Positions 10,901 to 18,617 of a DNA stretch of 27,829 nt are shown here, piece after piece; the stretch's first letter is position 1, and each line of letters starts with the position of its first letter. Made by a program: the position numbers and the translations under genes. Below the pieces are notes generated by a model. It worked only from the letters and a program-made list of their open reading frames with translations, was not told the DNA's origin and did no database searches. Source of the DNA: Hondaea fermentalgiana (Eukaryota > Sar > Bigyra > Thraustochytrida > Thraustochytriidae); NCBI GenBank assembly GCA_014084085.1, contig NPFB01000156.1, forward strand, positions 14,262-42,090, given 5' to 3'.

Positions 10901-13900
10901 ACGTTACCTCGTGATGAGAGAATTACTCTCTGCGCCCACCATGGCTATTGTGAGACCTTTTTGGGACACAAGTTATGCCTTTGTGAGGGGTTCAGATGAG
11001 GTTCCGCGCCCACATGGTCGCGGCGGCAAGAGCTTCTTTGGGCCCGAGGTAACTTTTGAGACCTCTGTCGGCGAGTGGTTCGCATATCTGACGGCGCACT
11101 GCGAGGGTGAACAAGCTCACATTTTCAAGGCGATGCGCGTGCTCTGCACATATCACGGCGCAACAGATCTTCTTCAGTTCTTGCTGCCCTATGCGGTGCA
11201 AAATGTTCTTTATCATGCCAGAGGCGGTGACCTTGAGAATGATGGAGACCTTGGAACGCAGGTGCGCCGCGAGATCATGGAGGTTTTGCGAGATACTTGG
11301 CGCGGGGAGAGTTGTCCGGGGGATGATGACGGAGAGATCGATGCGCAGTGGCTCGCGAGCGCAGGATATCCTAGCGAGCAAGAACATCATCAGGAGGGGA
11401 AAAGGGCTTCCGATTCGAACAACTCGAATCGTTTGCAATCTTCGAATCAAGCTGCTAATGCTGCGAGCGGCGCGGCGTCTGGCTATCGTGGACAAAGCCA
11501 AAGCTCACAAGGGTCTCTGGGCACGCATGGTAGCTCAGCGCGCGTCCAGGCAAAACGCGATATTTCTGGACGCATTCGGAGAAATGCGCACGCCATGTTT
11601 TCACTGCTGGATACCCTGGCAACCTGGGAAAAGCACATGAGTATTTTTTTGGCGGATCAAAAGGCGCACGCCGAGAGCGCGGAGTCGGCAAGTTCATCGC
11701 GGTCGAGCACGAGCTCATTGCGCTCGCGAGTCGAGTATCTTGGCGACTTTTCAAGCAAGAGGCTCATTTCGCAGCTCCTCCGCCGCATTCCGTTACGGTG
11801 TCTTGCGGAGGCTGCCTATCGTTGTGGCGCCGTGGCGCGCTCGCTACGTTATATGGAGCTACACGTGCGCAAGACGCACGCGTACGACGAGTCCGGCGCA
11901 GGTGTCTCGCAGGGAGCTTGGCTTTCGTCGAGACCAGTGCAATTCGAGCGTGACGAGATCACCTTTTTGCACCGCATTTACGCAGCGCTCGAACAAGATC
12001 CAGACGGGCTTTTGAGCGTCATCGCCATTCGTGCGCGCCACGATGGTGGGCCCGGGACGGGTTTCGTCCTAAATCGCACAAGGCACACAGTGTCGCAATG
12101 GCCAGTCAAGTCCACGCCGACATCGCGACGCCGACCAAAACAGCGCCGACATCATTCGCGCATTCGCAATCCAGAGTTGCAGGCGCCGCCTGGGACGCAC
12201 TCTGGCGATGGAGGTCAGCCTACCTTGCTGGAACGAGTGTTTGAGCTCGAGTTCTCCGGACGATGGGATGAGGCAGTGAGCTGCTACGAACGCATGCTAG
12301 AAAAACTTCGCGGCGTTACCAAGGTGGATACGGACACCACAATGATGGAGATGGCAGCACCTGCGAGTGCTGCTGCTTCAGCGAATGCCACGGGTGCCTT
12401 ATCTCATGCTGCGAAGCGGCAGCGCAACGATATTGCACCTCATTTCACCAACTCGGTAGATGCGCAGGTCATGGCACGGCGAATGCAGTTGCATCAAGGT
12501 CAGCTGAGCTGTCTGCGTCGCTTGAACCATTTGGATCTCTTGGTCTCAATTGGCGACGTCGATCGTAATGTATGCGACGAGTCAAGTGTTGCGGGTCGTC
12601 CCTTCTGCAAGGAAGCCATGTGGAGGCTTTCGCGCTGGGACGATCTGGCTCGCGTCTTGGAAAAGGAGCGCTTCGGCGACGATGGCGCGCAGGGAGCGAC
12701 GAATGACGATGATCTTGAGCTCGTTCTGCTCAATTCGGGACCTGGAAATATGGGAAGCGCTTACACGGATGCAGTCTCTCGCGCGATGCTTGCGCTCGCT
12801 CGCTCTTCGTCCTTTTCGAGTGCTCCGACGTCCTCCTCCTCGTCCTCCTCGTCCTCTTTCCCATCTCCAGCAATTCAAGTTCCCGAAGTTGGGCTGCGAC
12901 AAGAGTTTGTGAAGCAGATTGACCGCGCCAAGCTGCAAATTATGGACTTTCTTTCAGCGGTGAGCACTGAATCGTATGGACGCGCATATCCATTGCTCTT
13001 GCGTCTTCACGCGTTGACAGAGCTGACGACTGGCTGGGATGTTGTACATCTTGCCAAGCGGCATCGCAATCGTGGTGTAATTGGGGCCGTACAGAACCAA
13101 GATGTTCGCGAGACTTCAGAACCGGCATCAGCGGAGAATGCTGCAGCTGCAGCTGCAAGTGCAGCGCCTTCGGCAGCAGTTGCCAACGCGGTGGGCACGT
13201 CAGCTTTTGACCTCGTTGCCTCACGATCGCAGATCCGGCGGAGCCTCGTGGATCGTGGGTGGGAAGACAGGTTTAAGATCACGGCGCCGTCGATTGAGAT
13301 GCGCAAGGAGCTCTTTGAGATGCGCCGCGTGGTGTTCGAGCTGTCGGGTCTCCGTGCGGACGAAATGCATGGATGGCTTTCTTTGGCGAAATCAGCTCGC
13401 CTTGCCGAGGACAGACAGGGTTGCCTTGAGGCTTTGCAAAGAGTGCAGGAATGCGCAGATGACTTGCTCGTCTCAGCGCGGTCCCCTCGGCCCGATGGCA
13501 AGGGAACTGTGTTTGAGAGCAATAAAGAAGAAGCTGAAGTAGCGCAGCTCAAGGCGAAGCTGCAAATGGCAGAGCTCTACATACAATCGAGCGCCTCATC
13601 GTCGGGCTCAAGCATGTTGCAATTGGGTGGTGTGAGCGGGCCAGGGGCAGGTGTTGGCAGTAGCAGTAGCGGGGGTGTGACGGGAGCTGCAGCGCATCAT
13701 CGAGCTTTGATGGTCCTCGAACCGGTGCAGGTTGATCTCGAGGAGCTTGAAAAGGCCACTGACCAGGCGCCGTCGATGCTTCGAAAAACAAGAGCCAAGG
13801 CTTTGTTAATGGCGACGAATATGATGGTTGAGTCAGGCCAGGGTATGGGCGAGATCATTGTTCAGCGGTACAGAAGCGTTCTGAAGCAGCGACCCGATTG

Positions 13901-16244
13901 GCAACGAGGGCACTTTCATTTGGCTCGCTTCTTTGAATACCTTATGCTCAAGTTGGAGCAGAGCGAGAACTCCGGGGGAAATCGCGGGGGAAATGGAAAT
14001 TCGCGCGGAGGAATGAGTGCAGGTTCGGCGCTGGCCTTGCCTTCTGACAGGAATGAACAGGAATACAGGATGCAGGAGAGCCAGGTGCTTTTGCTGTCTG
14101 TGATTCGACAGTATGGCAAGTCCTTGGAGCATGGCGGCTACGATCACATTTACGAGTCCTTGCCGAGGCTGCTGACATTATGGTACGACAAGGCGGAGCG
14201 CTTGCACCCACTTGTGCATTCGTTAAATGACCAGAGAAGAGGCTCGAGGGCCGGGGCGTCAAGATCGACCAGGGTGCTGTTGAGCGACGGCCAGGGCGGT
14301 GGCAATCGAAGGGCCGTTGAAGACACTGTCTTGCACGGGTTCAATCGCATGAACACTCAAGTTCGCAAGTTGGGAACCCTTTTGCCCCCGTACGTTTGGT
14401 ACACGGCATTGCCGCAGCTCGTCTCTCGCATGGGCGTAGAGAATGAGGATGTATGGAGCATCACAAAGAAAATACTCAAGCACATTGCCGAGGCGTACCC
14501 TGCGCAAGCCTTTTGGCACATTATGGGTGTGGTCAAGTCGAAATCGGTGCATCGGCGCGAACGCGCAAGGATCCTGTGTCAAGACCTTGTTGACTCGCCC
14601 TCTTCGGCCACGCATCGATGGGTGCGGCTTTCCGAGGATCGACACGAGGTGACCATGAAGACGCAATTTCAGAATGTCTCGCAAGTGTTCGATGCTCTCG
14701 TCAAGATTGCCAAGCACAAGCCCCGTCTACTGAGTGAAATCCAGATCGACGGGCGACGTGGGGCCGCGCCGGGGGATCCCCGGCGGGAGACCAAGCTTAA
14801 GATTACAAATTCAGGTCTTTTAGATGGAAAGAAGTTGTGCAAACGCATGCAAAGGTGCAATCTGGTCGTGCCTACACAAGCAGCATTGACCCCGACGCTG
14901 CCGGTTGCGGCCAAGGCCAAGTATCGCGTACGGCCTTCAGGACCGCAGCAGCAACGCGGCCAGACGAGGGGTGCGGCTGCGGAAAATGCCAGCGTAACGT
15001 CCATCGAGTCTCCACCTTCGGTTGTCCCTGGTCGCGAAAGCGTGAGCGGGCGAAGCAGCGGGGCGGCGGGGAGCGATGCGCCACAAGTGTTTGGACGGCA
15101 GTGCCCAATGATGTTTCAGCTGCACGAGATCGCCGATATCATGTCCTCGAAAGCAGCACCGAAAAAGATCAAGGTCTATGGGCACAATAAGGAGTCGTAT
15201 AATTTCTTGTGCAAGAATGAGGAGCGCGGAGATCTGCGCAAGGACGCGCGCATGATGGAATTCAATACGGTCGTGAACCGCCTCTTTCAGCGAGATCCGC
15301 AGGCCCGAAGACGCAAGCTGCAGCTGCGCACTTATGCAGTCGTTTGCCTCAACGAGAGCTGCGGACTGCTCGAGTGGGTGGAGAACACCACGGCCTTGCG
15401 CCACACGATTCAGTGCGTGTACAAGGAGGAGGGCATCCAGTCTTCGTTACACGTGACGTGGAAGGAGGGCCGCCTCGATCAAGAACGACTGCAGCGGTGC
15501 AAGGATGACCCGGAGACCAAGGTACGGAAATGGGAGGAAATCCGCAAACGATTTCCCCCGCTACTTCATCGTTGGTTCATCAATCACTTTTCCGGCCCGG
15601 AGGCTTGGCTTTCTGCGCGCTCACAATTCACGCGATCGTGCAGCGCGTGGTCAATGATTGGTCATATTGTTGGCCTTGGCGACCGGCACGCAGAGAATGT
15701 GCTCATCAACACGCGAACGGGGGAGTGTGTCCACGTGGACTTTGACTGTCTATTTGACAAAGGCCTGACGCTGCAGATCCCTGAAGTGGTTCCCTTTCGA
15801 CTTACTCCTCAAATGGTGGATGGCATGGACCTCGGTGGCGCAGAAGGTGGTTTTCGGACGAACGCGGAGGTTTGTCTGCATGTGATGCGCACGCACAAAC
15901 CCATGCTCATGAGCGTGCTCGAGTCCTTTGTTGTGGATCCGCTTGTGGAGTGGAAGCGTGTTAAGCAGACGCAGGGCGGCAACAATCTTCCTGCGGCTTC
16001 GGGATCCAACGAGGTGGACCAAGGCAAACGCGCTGCCCAAGACAAGATCAATGCAATCTCGGAACGTCTTGATGGTATTGTGCGCGAGCGCAAGGCTGAC
16101 CTTGGCAGACCCGACAGGAGCAGCGACCAAGTTTTCGAGCTGTTGCCCATGTCTGTGCAGAGCCAGGTGCACCGACTTATCCGCGAGGCCACGGATCCTC
16201 TCAAACTCTTGTCAATGTATTCCGGCTGGGCAGCCTTTCTGTGA
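4995..16244 (+). CDS. ATR/Mec1-type checkpoint kinase (PI3K-like protein kinase)
   Basis: A single frame of 3,749 residues. ATR is a nuclear Ser/Thr kinase that senses RPA-coated single-stranded DNA through ATRIP and phosphorylates SQ/TQ sites to start the replication-stress checkpoint. Order: long helical-repeat N-terminal region; UME-like segment near 1560-1650; FAT domain about 2260-3180 (AEAAYRCGAVARSLRYME, later ESGQGMGEII); kinase domain about 3370-3655; FATC 3714-3749 ending in MYSGWAAFL. Catalytic residues are intact: ATP-binding Lys 3407, GLGDRHAEN with Asp 3563 and Asn 3568, and VDFD with Asp 3582. GECVHVDF, VPFRLT and DPLVEWKR are ATR hallmarks; TRRAP/Tra1 lacks this catalytic set. 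It is over 1,000 residues longer than human ATR (2,644). Insertions include poly-Ser at 2613-2621 and an Ala-rich tract near 2714. Basic clusters (GGKKRKH near 547, RRRPKQRR near 2377) could be nuclear localisation signals. The start is the first ATG of the frame, in good context. Confidence 0.95.
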   Translation: MAALSSAELLRGLLKEIAAHRGRHDERDARLARGETVGDRAAAAAAGEAAADPERDPSCQPSSGSASLARAGNGAATRAVGDEDKCREMLNKVRHFIASLVEHCFTVSALQTVVERRKATGRSGETGCGATEMVLMPALELVRVLLAGTFCPHARAVFDFGDVNGVLALLLSTLNLLMQPCVGASGLEPLLWDSVLGTIAVLAEGDLQCVIVLIDDTNELLEALSADEASTPPVLKAFEGICAKASAASAKSLELKLGTREARWHAKSQTNRLAGRILARFAPALAAHPAFSALAGAISDRLDVLTANVTPGSGLTSGQLRAVGSLCAAAGDILAGTRAVAPALATALRKQLLEVGRAWALRRVASRASWTALASALAPMSVLSFDADDVSLASEIIRALLCRPGAKPMSQSHTAPAASAASTSRPGEAAMVSSIPFLRLCVCVVEARMKTDIALIRIVGLFANERLLSDASMHACVARCLAHGIAAVVAQDSSDLDESTSESCTRIFTVTDRTLRNGASGSLLHAIKDPPASPAFLGTVAGHGGGKKRKHPFTSSTSVHHGKAPVQSSRVRPLARDALVDTIQWLMLHSTGLETANRDKRTLDLTCTSILLQALVQVDSSIIDLDPGEMSFRVVLNRAAKLFGNLDVTSPRDRARETNLMEIAVDTALALAFKLHGMQRDCTKRRPEHEALCKAVQGLVSIFKRESWVTSGVSVRNMPSTPLAGQSNSSHGDRASISAGAHALAGVRRVRFPQDPLAKALDLPLEERFVILAGALPCDWFATEFATGTSAGSECQQNLHRRCTQVFGARLLNGSASLRLLTVSQLPDLIRNLRIRERVLAEFCESLTALIYLRGSEPSQSSTLSQDARYSQASDGDASHGSLRTLRGFLVKLGTMMSEGGSDAALEACTASVAEICQLPITEPLDTEASKDAFECTCHGKQSIAQRALGDVHGSVLLFNPWLHGVLGEDGALVDPSSISASARVAMVKCSIDIFRRVAHIGAWRGQDTPLIRLDSYRNMLHRLVGLLESPDQHVRQAIAEDISVFVEGCGGGRQFLAPKTPEHRRDTLAPRYQTVSEDAPGRCDMLRAIFSETMQTANVSLFMKTLRQLVGNTGKRHKRQLQQGITPRANSGSVAHSLLVAVGSIGCTAEVTYQVNGVNVGNNLLVWSLLMLAQQYAFAVAWSNEVNDRASHGTETEQETKSAVNEQSEAKAKTALEPLTASFHHPGTETILVELDATESLKRVAVEQFKRVAAAHGFMRSKSGSRKPVPPGVAIRRLFASTRKTLYPQLFVMLLSGPMVNKAPDAIEDLLFSVFEYSAESATNMVHDFSQPWPQGLDMPSSGEYDRQTSRIGTSDDLTGRMRSEGQGDDGASEAEPRAIFLSRFVKECLPDVLPDLLREMRVPVLFEVARRLYYNMPDEGLVRRLIIDNYDAWIVDLVQMLAQDQLKVSPNHATPSQSNQEPSGRDAWRRILEFCEFSIQEMLNLGRKTILSRIAFRLVDASGQPDEVAKSMLTLLAMYASSSKMSISRSATAASDAPLLGAAEKSEKQATTPSNEDLLLTFVRQEFMYMMSVLSEYIGERWRSGAQRAHALQCASLLLEKLGQQEIDPFLIKVLPTAKAALQDENPEVQLRACELMHKLVRLLSDGALRKNLSNVVVSILPCLQPPDRVVALHGTEEESPNTIRNVAQERAVATIHWLVVEKRECLGPVLGDIAELIPRRHPALSEVRQVLEAERGPANLLDRLRQLVELIKHESDNVRLLALSELRVVIADNASNLHKVLLDKSILSESASPHAPDELKMETNENDRKGGVTQLVSELVGTLLRLSRSGAAGSAADAMRAAQRATREVRLACGNCLGELGAIDPSRLDLDIVHAALTGARRPQTRAQKRLQPSKNTRFELDMGNENLAVHIIETYLVVALRAAPDPNSHMQVGMAIQELLSYFRDKKGYVLGDVDGPSQRSSASSRYLVMRELLSAPTMAIVRPFWDTSYAFVRGSDEVPRPHGRGGKSFFGPEVTFETSVGEWFAYLTAHCEGEQAHIFKAMRVLCTYHGATDLLQFLLPYAVQNVLYHARGGDLENDGDLGTQVRREIMEVLRDTWRGESCPGDDDGEIDAQWLASAGYPSEQEHHQEGKRASDSNNSNRLQSSNQAANAASGAASGYRGQSQSSQGSLGTHGSSARVQAKRDISGRIRRNAHAMFSLLDTLATWEKHMSIFLADQKAHAESAESASSSRSSTSSLRSRVEYLGDFSSKRLISQLLRRIPLRCLAEAAYRCGAVARSLRYMELHVRKTHAYDESGAGVSQGAWLSSRPVQFERDEITFLHRIYAALEQDPDGLLSVIAIRARHDGGPGTGFVLNRTRHTVSQWPVKSTPTSRRRPKQRRHHSRIRNPELQAPPGTHSGDGGQPTLLERVFELEFSGRWDEAVSCYERMLEKLRGVTKVDTDTTMMEMAAPASAAASANATGALSHAAKRQRNDIAPHFTNSVDAQVMARRMQLHQGQLSCLRRLNHLDLLVSIGDVDRNVCDESSVAGRPFCKEAMWRLSRWDDLARVLEKERFGDDGAQGATNDDDLELVLLNSGPGNMGSAYTDAVSRAMLALARSSSFSSAPTSSSSSSSSSFPSPAIQVPEVGLRQEFVKQIDRAKLQIMDFLSAVSTESYGRAYPLLLRLHALTELTTGWDVVHLAKRHRNRGVIGAVQNQDVRETSEPASAENAAAAAASAAPSAAVANAVGTSAFDLVASRSQIRRSLVDRGWEDRFKITAPSIEMRKELFEMRRVVFELSGLRADEMHGWLSLAKSARLAEDRQGCLEALQRVQECADDLLVSARSPRPDGKGTVFESNKEEAEVAQLKAKLQMAELYIQSSASSSGSSMLQLGGVSGPGAGVGSSSSGGVTGAAAHHRALMVLEPVQVDLEELEKATDQAPSMLRKTRAKALLMATNMMVESGQGMGEIIVQRYRSVLKQRPDWQRGHFHLARFFEYLMLKLEQSENSGGNRGGNGNSRGGMSAGSALALPSDRNEQEYRMQESQVLLLSVIRQYGKSLEHGGYDHIYESLPRLLTLWYDKAERLHPLVHSLNDQRRGSRAGASRSTRVLLSDGQGGGNRRAVEDTVLHGFNRMNTQVRKLGTLLPPYVWYTALPQLVSRMGVENEDVWSITKKILKHIAEAYPAQAFWHIMGVVKSKSVHRRERARILCQDLVDSPSSATHRWVRLSEDRHEVTMKTQFQNVSQVFDALVKIAKHKPRLLSEIQIDGRRGAAPGDPRRETKLKITNSGLLDGKKLCKRMQRCNLVVPTQAALTPTLPVAAKAKYRVRPSGPQQQRGQTRGAAAENASVTSIESPPSVVPGRESVSGRSSGAAGSDAPQVFGRQCPMMFQLHEIADIMSSKAAPKKIKVYGHNKESYNFLCKNEERGDLRKDARMMEFNTVVNRLFQRDPQARRRKLQLRTYAVVCLNESCGLLEWVENTTALRHTIQCVYKEEGIQSSLHVTWKEGRLDQERLQRCKDDPETKVRKWEEIRKRFPPLLHRWFINHFSGPEAWLSARSQFTRSCSAWSMIGHIVGLGDRHAENVLINTRTGECVHVDFDCLFDKGLTLQIPEVVPFRLTPQMVDGMDLGGAEGGFRTNAEVCLHVMRTHKPMLMSVLESFVVDPLVEWKRVKQTQGGNNLPAASGSNEVDQGKRAAQDKINAISERLDGIVRERKADLGRPDRSSDQVFELLPMSVQSQVHRLIREATDPLKLLSMYSGWAAFL
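12830..12857 (+). repeat. TCC/TCG low-complexity tract in ATR
   Basis: Nine consecutive Ser codons (TCC/TCG) inside the ATR frame, flanked by more Ser, Ala and Pro codons. It lies in a FAT-domain insertion that ATR proteins of animals and yeasts lack, and is most likely a disordered loop. Confidence 0.85.
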
Positions 16245-17390
16245 TCGGCTTGCACACCCTCCTCCCCCTAATAATGTACAGTAAATCGAGATTATTTGCA
16301 GCGCACGTTGCAGTCGGTTGTGGTTGTGGATCGTTGATTAGTTGGTCGTGAGTCAAAGCAGTTGCAGCTGCCTCTCCCGCCAATCCCCGCAACCCACCCA
16401 CACATTCGATCCCTCCTCCAGGTATACCGCGGCCCACGCTGGAGCCGCCTCCGCGGCTCGTACGTACTCGCAGTTGGACTGGCTTGCGGTTCCCGCCGCT
16501 GGCACGCGCCCCTCTGCGTCGCCGCTGCGGCCGCTGCCGTCTGCACTGCTAGGGCATACTGCGGACAGTAACTTACATTGCTAGATACGAGCCAGCCGCC
16601 GCCGCGCACGAACGCACGTGGACGGATGCACGGAGAGGCGCAAGCACAGGCGGTCGCAGCAAAACATGGCTGCGGCCAGCTCGGCGCATCTCTTTCTTCT
16701 CCTGCCAGCCAGGCGAGGCGCCTCGCGGCCGCGCGCTGACCGGCGACGGAGGGAGCGAGCGGCTCAAGCCTGGCACGTCTGCGAGCGTGCGGGCGTTTGC
16801 GGGCGTTTACGTGCAAGCGGCGCAGCGCAGCGCGGCGCGGACGGAGGACCCGGTCTCGAGGCAGATCGCGTGCACGTGCCACTCGCGGCGCACTGCTGGT
16901 GTGCACTGCACTGCTGCAACGTAATGATGACGTCTTTCTACGAGCCGTCTGCACTGGCCGAAGGACAGGAGACTTCAAGCTCGCTCGTACCGGCGCGCTG
17001 TACGTGCTACACTCGTCGGGCCGGGCGGTACCGCGCACTTGCGCACGCGGACGCGGCTCGCGACACGCCGTCGCGATCGCCGACCGCCGCCGCAGAGCTA
17101 ACTCGTGGCCCTGGCGTCGAAAGCGTAGCCCTGGGCGGGGTACCCGGGCCGGCACGCGCGGGCGACTTCCTAGTGTATACATTTTAGGAAAGTCCGGCGC
17201 CACGAAATGGATGGAGGGAAAGGGGGAGAGTCAGGGGAAAAGATGAAGTGAAGAGGGAAGGCGATCCTGCCGAGGGAGCAAACCTGAATCGGAAAGCGTA
17301 GGAGAGCAGAGACGAGCTGGGACTTGGACAGGCAGATAGACAGACGGTCAGCAGACAGGCAGGCAGCCAGCACGAGTCAGGTCAGTGAAG
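16245..17390. other. GC-rich spacer between ATR and the four-helix protein gene
   Basis: 1.15 kb without a supported gene. The first part should be the ATR 3' untranslated region (AATAATGTACAGTAAAT at about 16270-16286 could carry the processing signal). The rest would hold the promoter and leader of the next gene. About 16430-17160 is very GC- and CpG-rich, which leaves several frames open on both strands by chance; the longest are Arg/Ala/Ser-rich with no domain. One plus-strand frame from ATG 16666 to 17187 (173 residues) is the least implausible but has no independent support. CACGTG occurs near 16614 and 16872. Confidence 0.5.
17329..17372 (+). repeat. Degenerate CAGA/CAGG tetranucleotide tract
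   Basis: A run of imperfect CAGA, CAGG and CAGC units ending about 20 bp before the start codon of the next gene. It probably lies in the 5' untranslated region. No function can be read from it. Confidence 0.6.
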
Positions 17391-18356
17391 ATGCCGAGCA
17401 TGGGGGCAGCGCGAGAGCTCTTCCATAGAGGACTTGGCGTCCTGGCAAAATGCGAAGTGATGTTGGCTCGCATTGTGGCCATTGTGGATGCACGCGCGCT
17501 AGACCTTGATGTGGAGAGAATGGAGCTCCGCCTGAGCAACTTGCTCCTGGCTACCTCAATTTTGTTTGCTGCTGCAACGACCGCGCTCTTCTCCGACGCC
17601 TTGGAAGTTCCGACGCCGGAGTCATACGAGAAAATCTATCAAGACGTGGTTGCCGGAGCAGAGCTCTACGCCAAGAATGGCGTGACTCCTGGTACTTTTT
17701 CTCAACGTGAAATCGACCGAGCAATTACCACCCTAGCCACAACCAACGGGGACTACTCAAGCCCATTTTGGGAAGCGGACACCATTACTCATTTCCTCCT
17801 GCGATACTATGAGACGACCGGCAGTGCGCTCATCGACAGCTACACCTATTTGATGAGCGCCACACTCTTTACAGTAACTTCATACCTTGCTGTTGGTCTC
17901 ATTCGCTCGCATTTCAAGAAAGCGCCCGAGCCGGCTGACGAGGACGACGACGAAAAACCCGTGTCACAAAGCCGTTTTCCGCTCAACATTTTCTTTTACG
18001 TCCAGGCGTACGGCTTATTTTTCGCAGTGTACGCTTTTGTGTACGGGACTGTTCAGCTTACGTACTTTGCACGGTATCGCTTCATGTTTACCTTTTCGTC
18101 CGGTCGAGCCCAGTACCAACGCATGCTGCTGCAGGACTTTTTCGACCCCTTTGTGAGTGGTGCCGATTTGCAAGAGCTTGGGGCTCTTGTATCAACGCTT
18201 GTCGTTCTGTTGCTGTCTGCGCTCTTCGTCAACATCGTTGAAGCATTCACCGACCGTCGGTCTGTGGAGGAAATGTATGTCGGCGCTGGGCACTCTCAAG
18301 AAGACAAGGGAAAACGCGACCCTACGGACAAGGTTCAATTTGTGACTCATCCGTGA
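17391..18356 (+). CDS. Four-helix membrane protein of unknown function
   Basis: A 321-residue frame beginning MPSMGAAREL; a GTG codon two codons upstream is not taken as the start. Four hydrophobic segments are visible: about 48-68 (LLLATSILFAAATTALF), 147-171, 186-215 (Phe/Tyr-rich) and 243-266. The first loop (69-146) is long and polar, with EIDRAITTL and a Tyr-rich stretch. The loop between helices 2 and 3 is acidic (EDDDE near 174-178). The tail after residue 267 is hydrophilic and probably cytosolic. There is no cleavable signal peptide or known transporter motif. It lies tail-to-tail with the first ABC transporter gene, 261 bp away. That proximity does not show a functional link. Family not recognised. 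Confidence 0.85.
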   Translation: MPSMGAARELFHRGLGVLAKCEVMLARIVAIVDARALDLDVERMELRLSNLLLATSILFAAATTALFSDALEVPTPESYEKIYQDVVAGAELYAKNGVTPGTFSQREIDRAITTLATTNGDYSSPFWEADTITHFLLRYYETTGSALIDSYTYLMSATLFTVTSYLAVGLIRSHFKKAPEPADEDDDEKPVSQSRFPLNIFFYVQAYGLFFAVYAFVYGTVQLTYFARYRFMFTFSSGRAQYQRMLLQDFFDPFVSGADLQELGALVSTLVVLLLSALFVNIVEAFTDRRSVEEMYVGAGHSQEDKGKRDPTDKVQFVTHP

Positions 18357-18617
18357 TTGCGCAATGGCTCAGTGCCTTGGGCCTCATGCCCACGACAAGA
18401 GTCCCTCTTCCTGCATACATTCCAGTAATACTTTAACGTATTTACTTTTTGCACCATACCAATCTAGCGTCGGTCAGCCCAAGGATCAGAATTTCTGAAT
18501 ATCATTCATCATCACATATGCATACGCGCGAAACGGCGCCTGCATTGGGTGTGCATGGCGTCCGTGTTGCAGTCGATTGCTCTGCACAAAATAATTCTGC
18601 TGAATCGGGAATTGATA
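18357..18617. other. Convergent 3' region
   Basis: 261 bp between two genes that end facing each other, so it should carry both transcript ends. An AT-rich patch at about 18422-18450 (AGTAATACTTTAACGTATTTACTTTTT) is the likely processing area. No gene is seen. Confidence 0.5.

Noticed and set aside
4995..16244. Reading the giant kinase as TRRAP/Tra1 because of its length (about 3,750 residues)
   Set aside because: Tra1/TRRAP is a pseudokinase. Here GLGDRHAEN, VDFD and the ATP-binding Lys are intact, and HVDF, VPFRLT, DPLVEW and the FATC end match ATR.
16292..17203. Long open frames in the spacer after ATR, including a 303-codon minus frame and a 173-codon plus frame from 16666
   Set aside because: The stretch is very GC-rich, so stops are rare in several frames on both strands. 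The products are Arg/Ala/Ser-rich without domains.
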